Shown here: positions 59,251 through 64,000 of the stretch, in pieces
Layout: every line of letters starts with the position of its first letter
Numbering within the stretch: the first letter of the stretch is position 1
DNA from: Teichococcus aestuarii
GTDB lineage: Bacteria > Pseudomonadota > Alphaproteobacteria > Acetobacterales > Acetobacteraceae
NCBI RefSeq assembly: GCF_003116135.1
Contig: NZ_PDOA01000008.1
Coordinates: forward strand, 62,001-126,000
Direction: 5' to 3'
DNA length: 64,000 nt
The notes under the pieces: generated by a model
What the model saw: only the letters and a program-made list of their open reading frames with translations
Databases searched by the model: none
What the model was told of the DNA's origin: nothing
Made by a program: the position numbers and the translations under genes

Positions 59251-60216
59251 CTACCGGCTCCGCAGCAATTCGCGCATCTGCGCCTGGAACTCCTGCACGT
59301 TGCTCTTGTCGATGATGCGGGTGGGCACGATGATCTGCTTGTTCTCGGGGATGAAGGAGCGGTCCCCCTCCAGGTACTTCACCATGCCGACCATGCTGCG
59401 GTAGCCGAACTCGTAGGGCTGCTGCACCACGGTGGAATGGATGGTGCCGTCCGCCACGCCGCGCAGCGTCAGCCCGTCCTCGTCGAAGCCGACGATGCGG
59501 ACCTTGCCCTCGCGCCCCGCGCCCTTCACCGCCTGGTAGATCTGCGGCGTGTTGTAGGCCCACAGCCCGACCATCAGGTCGATGTCGTCGCGGCGCGCCA
59601 GCGTGTCCTCGACATTGCGCTTGGCGCGCGCCATGTCGCTCTCATCGGTGCGGATGTCGGCCACCTCGATGTTGCCGCCCTGCAGCGCCTCGCGGATGCC
59701 CTGCACGCGCTCGCGCGCATTGTCGGCGTCCATGGTACCGACGAAGAGCATGGCCTTGCCGCCCTGCGGCAGCGCCGCCTTCATCTGCCGCCCGGCCTCG
59801 CGCCCGGCGGCGACATTGTCCGTGCCGATATAGACGGCGCGGTTGCTGTTGGGCGCGTCGCTGTCGGTGGTGAACAGCACCGCCTGGGCGGCGGCGCGGT
59901 TCAGCATGTCCGTGCTGTTGCCGGGGTTGATGGCGGAGATGGCAATGCCGGCGACACGCCGCGCCAGCAACTCGTCCACGATGCGGCGCTGCTCGGCGGC
60001 GCTCGCCTGGGCGGGGACGATCATCTCCATGTTGTATTGCGGGTATTCGCGGTTCGCCTTCTCGATGCCGCGGCGCGCGATGGTCCAGAAATCGGCCGAG
60101 ACGTTGACGACGAAGGCGAGGGTCTTCTTGTCCTGCGCCGCCGCGCCGCGCGGCAGGGCGGCGGCGGAAAGCGCGAAGGCGGCCGGGGCGGCCAGCAGGC
60201 TGCGGCGTTGCATCAT
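59251..60216 (-). CDS. Sugar-binding protein (RbsB-like)
   Basis: 321 residues. Signal peptide 1-27 (LPRGAAAQ). Peripla_BP_4 fold: TLAFVVNVSADFWTIARRGI, GIAISAINPGNSTDMLNRAA, YIGTDNVAAGREAGRQM, VRIVGFDEDGLTLRGVADG. Likely binds a pentose or similar sugar. 6 bp upstream of the ATPase gene. First gene of the transporter operon. A xylose-dehydrogenase-like SDR gene lies immediately upstream on the same strand. Confidence 0.95.
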   Translation of the reverse strand: MMQRRSLLAAPAAFALSAAALPRGAAAQDKKTLAFVVNVSADFWTIARRGIEKANREYPQYNMEMIVPAQASAAEQRRIVDELLARRVAGIAISAINPGNSTDMLNRAAAQAVLFTTDSDAPNSNRAVYIGTDNVAAGREAGRQMKAALPQGGKAMLFVGTMDADNARERVQGIREALQGGNIEVADIRTDESDMARAKRNVEDTLARRDDIDLMVGLWAYNTPQIYQAVKGAGREGKVRIVGFDEDGLTLRGVADGTIHSTVVQQPYEFGYRSMVGMVKYLEGDRSFIPENKQIIVPTRIIDKSNVQEFQAQMRELLRSR

Positions 60217-60314
60217 GTCCCTCCCAGGACGTTGAGGCCCGGCTCCCTCTCGTTCGGCGGGGGAGTCTCGGGCCGGTCAGGCCAGCGGAGGAATTTGGCC
60301 CCGAGGGCCAGCCG

Positions 60315-60338
60315 CGCCGCCAGCCGAAGCTGGCGGCG
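60315..60338 (-). terminator. Hairpin between SDR and RbsB-like genes
   Basis: CGCCGCCAGC (60315-60324) and GCTGGCGGCG (60329-60338) with a CGAA tetraloop, located after the SDR stop and 99 bp before the binding-protein gene. No T-run. Could separate or modulate the two transcripts. Confidence 0.6.
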
Positions 60339-60364
60339 GCATCATCACCTTTCCGCGAATGGCC

Positions 60365-61135
60365 TCAGGTCCAGCCGCCATCGACGACGAATTCCTGCGC
60401 CGAGCACATGGCGGAGGCGGCGGAGGCGAGGAACAGCGCCATGTCGGCGATGTGCGCCGGCATCACCCGCCCGGCCAGCACCTGCCCGGCCTCGATCTCT
60501 CGCTCCGCCTCCGGCGTCACCCAGAGCGAAAGCTGGCGCTCGGTCATCACCCAGCCCGGCACCAGCGTGTTCACGCGGATGCCCTGCTTGCCGTAGTCCC
60601 GCGCCAGGCCGCGGGTCAGCCCGTGCACCGAGGCCTTGGCCATGGTGTAGGCGGGCATGCCGCCCTGCCGCAGCTTCCAGCTCACCGAACCGAAATTGAC
60701 GATGGAGCCGCCGCCCGCCCGCTGCATCTGCGGCAGGATGGCCTGCGCGGCGAAGAACAGCGGCCGCTGGTTGATGGCCATGCGGTCGTCCCAGTATTCC
60801 GGCGTCACCGCCTCCGGCTCGTGGCGCTGGTCGTTGGCGGCGTTGTTCAGCAGCACGGTGATGTCGCCATGCGCCGCGGCGGCCCTGGCGATGGCGGCGC
60901 GCAGCGCGGCGATGTCGCGGATGTCGCAGGGCAGGAACAGCGGCGCCACGGCCCCGTCCAGGGCGGCAACCCGCTCCGCCAGGGCGCGGCTCGCCTCATC
61001 GGCGATGTCGACGAAGGCAACGCGGGCGCCCTGCCGCGCGAAGGCCTCGGTCAGCGCGGCGCCGATGCCGCTGCCGCCGCCGGTGATGAACACGCTGCGG
61101 TCGCGCAGGTCGGGATAGATGGCATTGGGGGTCAT
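60365..61135 (-). CDS. SDR sugar dehydrogenase (D-xylose/L-arabinose 1-dehydrogenase-like)
   Basis: 256 residues from ATG 61133-61135. YPDLRDRSVFITGGGSGIGA, VAFVDIADEASRALAE, LNNAANDQRHEPEAVTPEYW, FGSVSWKL and AYTMAKAS closely track the Caulobacter XylB pattern from memory. Oxidises a pentose to its lactone with NAD. Beside an RbsABC-type importer, and complementing the aldonate dehydratase/aldolase genes 23 kb away. Confidence 0.88.
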   Translation of the reverse strand: MTPNAIYPDLRDRSVFITGGGSGIGAALTEAFARQGARVAFVDIADEASRALAERVAALDGAVAPLFLPCDIRDIAALRAAIARAAAAHGDITVLLNNAANDQRHEPEAVTPEYWDDRMAINQRPLFFAAQAILPQMQRAGGGSIVNFGSVSWKLRQGGMPAYTMAKASVHGLTRGLARDYGKQGIRVNTLVPGWVMTERQLSLWVTPEAEREIEAGQVLAGRVMPAHIADMALFLASAASAMCSAQEFVVDGGWT

Positions 61136-61302
61136 GGCGTCTCCTGCCGGCGCTGCTGCCCCGGCGCCCGGAGGCGGCGCCCCTTCGGGCGGGGCCGCTT
61201 CCTGGCGGGGGTCGCCGGCAGCATGCGTCCGCGCGCCGCTCCAGGCCAGGGCGATCTCGCCCACGGCCATGACAGGGTGGAGAGGGCGGCGCGGCGCCCG
61301 CC

Positions 61303-62160
61303 TCAGCCCTCCACGCTCTGCAGGATGCGCCGGGCCAGCCGCAGGTGCAGCCCCTCGATCATCCGCCCCTCCAGCGAGAGCACGCCCTGGTCCGGGCTCG
61401 CCGCGAAGGCCGCCACCACCGCGCGCGCCCAGCGCTGCCGCTCCGCATCCGGGGTGAAGGCGGCGTTCACCGGCGCGATCTGCGCGGGGTGGATGCAGAG
61501 CTTGCCGGCGAAGCCGTCGCGCGCCGCCTCCGCCGCCTCGCGCGCCAGCCCCTCGGCGTCGCGCGGGTCGGGGTGGGGGGTGTCGAGCGCGGGCAGGCCG
61601 GCGGCGGCGGCGGCCAGCAGCATCGCCGCCCGCGCCTGCCGCACCGGCGCGGCATAGGCCCCCGCCGCGTCGCGCGGGGTGACGCCGATGTCGGAGGAGA
61701 GGTCCTCCGCGCCGAAGCACAGCGCCCGCAGGCGGGGCGGCGCGCCGCGGTAATCCAGCCCGTGCAGCGAGGCCGCCGTCTCCGTCACCAGCGCCAGCAC
61801 GGCGGTGCGGCCCGGTGCCTGTCCCGCCGCCACCTCCAGCGCCTCCAGGTGGTGGTCGAGCGCCAGGATGTCGGCCATGCCGGCGCATTTGGGCAGCATC
61901 ACCGCCGCCGGCGCCCCCGGCAGCACCGCCGCCAGATCCTCCAGGTACCAGGGCGTGCCGCGCGCATTCACCCGCACCACCACCGGGCGGCCCGCCAGCC
62001 CCGGCAGCATCGCCGCCAGCGCGGCGCGGGCGGCCTCCTTGGCCGCGGGCGCGACGGAATCCTCCAGGTCCAGCACCACGCCATCGGCCAGGCCGTCCAG
62101 CGCCTTTTCGATCTTGCGCGGCGAATCCCCGGGCGCGAAGAGCAGGCTGCGCAGCCTCAT
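61303..62160 (-). CDS. CitE-like (HpcH/HpaI) CoA-ester lyase
   Basis: 285 residues from ATG 62158-62160. [75 protein letters not shown] and [14 protein letters not shown] are classic CitE-like marks, with the metal-binding Glu/Asp in the ED blocks. Cleaves citramalyl-CoA, malyl-CoA or similar. The start overlaps the MaoC-type gene. Confidence 0.92.
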   Translation of the reverse strand: MRLRSLLFAPGDSPRKIEKALDGLADGVVLDLEDSVAPAAKEAARAALAAMLPGLAGRPVVVRVNARGTPWYLEDLAAVLPGAPAAVMLPKCAGMADILALDHHLEALEVAAGQAPGRTAVLALVTETAASLHGLDYRGAPPRLRALCFGAEDLSSDIGVTPRDAAGAYAAPVRQARAAMLLAAAAAGLPALDTPHPDPRDAEGLAREAAEAARDGFAGKLCIHPAQIAPVNAAFTPDAERQRWARAVVAAFAASPDQGVLSLEGRMIEGLHLRLARRILQSVEG

Positions 62161-62621
62161 GCCGCGCCCTTCGCCGGGCGGCGGCGCATCAGCGCGGCGC
62201 GCTCGCAGCTTGCCACCACCTCGCCGCGCTGATTGTAGGCCTCGTGCCGCAGCGTGACGATGCCGGCATCGGCGCGCGAGCGGCTGGGCCGCGCCGAGAC
62301 CACCGTGCTGCGCACGCCGAGCGTGTCGCCGGCGAAGACCGGCACGGGGAAGCGCACATCCGTCATTCCGAGATTGGCGATGGCGGTGCCGTTGGTGGTG
62401 TTGTGCACGCTCATGCCGATCATCAGCCCGAGCGTCAGCAGCGAGTTCATCAGCGGCTGGCCGAACTCGCTGTCCTTCATGAACTCGGCGTCCAGGTGCA
62501 GCCGCGCCACGTTCATCGTCATGCCACAGAACAGCACGTTGTCGGCTTCCGTCAGGGTACGGCGCCAGCCGGCGTCGATCTCCAGCCCCTCGGTCAGCTC
62601 CTCGAACCACAATCCGCCCAT
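62157..62621 (-). CDS. MaoC-like hydratase (itaconyl/mesaconyl-CoA hydratase-like)
   Basis: 154 residues. The hotdog domain has [40 protein letters not shown] and [17 protein letters not shown]. It lacks the canonical N/D-x-x-H order of R-hydratases and matches the mesaconyl-CoA hydratase-like branch. Overlaps the CitE gene by 4 bp and follows an acyl-CoA dehydrogenase by 19 bp. Confidence 0.88.
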   Translation of the reverse strand: MGGLWFEELTEGLEIDAGWRRTLTEADNVLFCGMTMNVARLHLDAEFMKDSEFGQPLMNSLLTLGLMIGMSVHNTTNGTAIANLGMTDVRFPVPVFAGDTLGVRSTVVSARPSRSRADAGIVTLRHEAYNQRGEVVASCERAALMRRRPAKGAA

Positions 62622-62640
62622 CGGTCTTCCTTCCCGCGCT

Positions 62641-63807
62641 TCAGTAGGATTTCGGCAGCCCCAGCACCTTCTCCGCGATGAAGCAGAGGATGAGCTGGGG
62701 GCTGACGGGCGCGATGCGCGGGATCATCACCTCGCGCAGGAAGCGCTCCACATGGTATTCCTTGGCGTAGCCGAAGCCGCCATGCGTCATCACCGCCTGC
62801 TGGCAGGCGCGGAAGCCGGCCTCGGCGGCGAGGTACTTGGCGGCATTGGCCTCGGCCCCGCAGGAGAGGCCGCGGTCGTAGCGCCAGGCCGCCTGCAGGA
62901 TCATCAGCCGCGCCGCCTGCAATTCCATCCAGTTGGCGGCCAGCGGATGCTGGATCGCCTGGTTCTGCCCGATCGGCCGGCCGAACACGCGCCGCTCCCG
63001 CGCATAGGCGGTGGCCCGCTCGAGCGCCACGAAGCCGAGCCCCACCGCCTCGGCCGCGATCAGGATGCGCTCCGGGTTCAGCCCGTGCAGGATGTACTCG
63101 AAGCCGCGCCCTTCCTCGCCGATGCGGTCCTCCTCCGGCACTTCCAGCCCGTCGAAGAACACCTCGTTGGAATCCACCGCCTTGCGGCCCATCTTCTCGA
63201 TCTCGCGCACCGAGACGCGGCTGCGGTCGAGCGTGGTGTAGAACAGGCTCAGGCCCTCGGTGCGGCGCTTGACCTGCTCGATCGGCGTGGTGCGCGCCAG
63301 GATCAGCGCCTTCTCCGCCACCTGCGCGGTGGAGATCCAGATCTTCTGGCCATGGATCACGTAGCGGTCGCCGCGCCGCTCGGCGCGGGTGCGAAGGCGG
63401 GTGGTGTCGAGCCCCGCATCCGGCTCGGTGACGGCGAAGCAGGCCCGCTCCTTCCCCTGGATCAGCGGCGGCAGCATCCGCCGCTTCTGCGCCTCGCTGC
63501 CGAACACCACCACCGGGTTCAGCCCGAAGATGTTCATGTGCACGGCGGAGGCACCGCTCATGCCGGCGCCGGATTGCGAGATGGCCTGCATCATGATGGC
63601 CGCCTCGGTGATGCCGAGGCCGGCGCCGCCATATTCCTCCGGCATGCAGATGCCGAGCCAGCCATCCCGCGCCATGGCCTCGTAGAATTCCTGCGGGAAG
63701 CCGCCCTCGCGGTCGTGCCTGAGCCAGTACTCGTCGCCGAAGCCGGCGCAGATGCGCGCGGCGGCGTCGCGCACCGCCTCCTGCGCCTCGGTCAGGGTGA
63801 AGTCCAT
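62641..63807 (-). CDS. Acyl-CoA dehydrogenase
   Basis: 388 residues. [20 protein letters not shown] (FAD site), [40 protein letters not shown] and the C-terminal [20 protein letters not shown]. Family base Glu is placed in the conserved segment but not certain. Member of the CaiB-ACAD-MaoC-CitE operon, 3 bp downstream of the CoA-transferase stop. Confidence 0.94.
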   Translation of the reverse strand: MDFTLTEAQEAVRDAAARICAGFGDEYWLRHDREGGFPQEFYEAMARDGWLGICMPEEYGGAGLGITEAAIMMQAISQSGAGMSGASAVHMNIFGLNPVVVFGSEAQKRRMLPPLIQGKERACFAVTEPDAGLDTTRLRTRAERRGDRYVIHGQKIWISTAQVAEKALILARTTPIEQVKRRTEGLSLFYTTLDRSRVSVREIEKMGRKAVDSNEVFFDGLEVPEEDRIGEEGRGFEYILHGLNPERILIAAEAVGLGFVALERATAYARERRVFGRPIGQNQAIQHPLAANWMELQAARLMILQAAWRYDRGLSCGAEANAAKYLAAEAGFRACQQAVMTHGGFGYAKEYHVERFLREVMIPRIAPVSPQLILCFIAEKVLGLPKSY

Positions 63808-63810
63808 GGC

Positions 63811-64000
63811 TCAGGGTCTCCCGGCGGGTTGCGACCAGAGGGCGGGGGCGGCGGGGTCCAGCGGCGGCGGCGGGCCGGGCTCGGCCGGCGGCGTGCCGGA
63901 CCAGCGGCCGAGCGGCGCCGGGCTGCGCAGCACCCGCCCATCCGGCATCTCCACGCGCCGCCAGAAGCCGGTGGCCGCCAGGTGCGGGTCGTCCAGCAGG
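63811..64000 (-). CDS. CaiB/BaiF-type CoA-transferase (C-terminal part)
   Basis: The minus-strand frame enters at the window edge and ends at TGA 63811-63813: 62 visible codons. It reads DDPHLAATGFWRRVEMPDG and RSPAPLGRWSGTPP, the typical C-terminal block of class III CoA-transferases. The rest is outside. It starts the operon that continues with the acyl-CoA dehydrogenase, MaoC and CitE genes. Confidence 0.85.
   Translation of the reverse strand, partial: LLDDPHLAATGFWRRVEMPDGRVLRSPAPLGRWSGTPPAEPGPPPPLDPAAPALWSQPAGRP

Overview
The window is about 70% GC, with dense, often overlapping genes (ATGA/GTGA junctions), twin-arginine-style exported proteins and many Bug/TctC solute-binding proteins. 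Gene content and order suggest an alphaproteobacterium of the Acetobacteraceae (Roseomonas-like). This placement is inferred from protein style and was not checked against a database. No rRNA, tRNA, CRISPR array, insertion sequence or prophage was seen.

Region 1 (1-18.3 kb) is a flagellar and chemotaxis island made of two divergent gene trains. The minus-strand train runs flgF-flgG-flgA-flgH-flgI, a FlgJ-type rod-binding gene, a FlgN-like gene, fliO, fliP, then an EAL-domain c-di-GMP gene cut by the window edge. The plus-strand train runs fliL-fliM, a DUF6468-like gene, a MotE-like gene, cheY, cheZ, a large unknown exported protein, then flgB-flgC-fliE-fliQ-fliR-flhB. The shared promoter region (7501-7715) carries a textbook sigma-54 -24/-12 element facing flgF. 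Two GGCAA-N3-TTGCC palindromes lie 77-112 bp upstream of it, where an FlbD/FleQ-type enhancer-binding protein would sit.

Region 2 (18.3-36.8 kb) is a mosaic of small catabolic and detoxification units, most with a local regulator. They are: LysR / glyoxalase-type dioxygenase / esterase (a quinone-stress-like pair); IclR / SDR / SDR pseudogene / deacetylase-fold hydrolase / amidase; LacI / acyl-CoA dehydrogenase / SDR / MaoC; a Bug protein and MsrB; a thioesterase with a two-subunit CoA-transferase; a Tat-exported metallo-beta-lactamase-fold hydrolase; a RidA protein; ArsR / old-yellow-enzyme reductase with a clear 31-bp operator; and a Uma2 nuclease-fold protein.

Region 3 (36.8-50 kb) holds an aldonate dehydratase and a DapA-family aldolase/dehydratase (non-phosphorylative pentose oxidation). 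It continues with a LysR/Bug pair, a TonB-dependent siderophore receptor with a Fur-box-like site facing a siderophore-binding protein, a peptide-type ABC binding protein, a CaiB/BaiF CoA-transferase and a LivK-type binding protein.

Region 4 (50-64 kb) begins with a tight GntR-aconitase-PrpF operon followed by two Bug/TctC proteins, plausibly for tricarboxylate or methylaconitate use. Next come an RbsA/B/C-type sugar ABC transporter and a xylose-dehydrogenase-like SDR, which fit functionally with the aldonate genes of region 3. The window ends in a CaiB-acyl-CoA dehydrogenase-MaoC-CitE operon that resembles itaconate/mesaconate (C5-dicarboxylate) catabolic loci. The overall picture is a motile, metabolically versatile bacterium specialised in scavenging organic acids and sugars.
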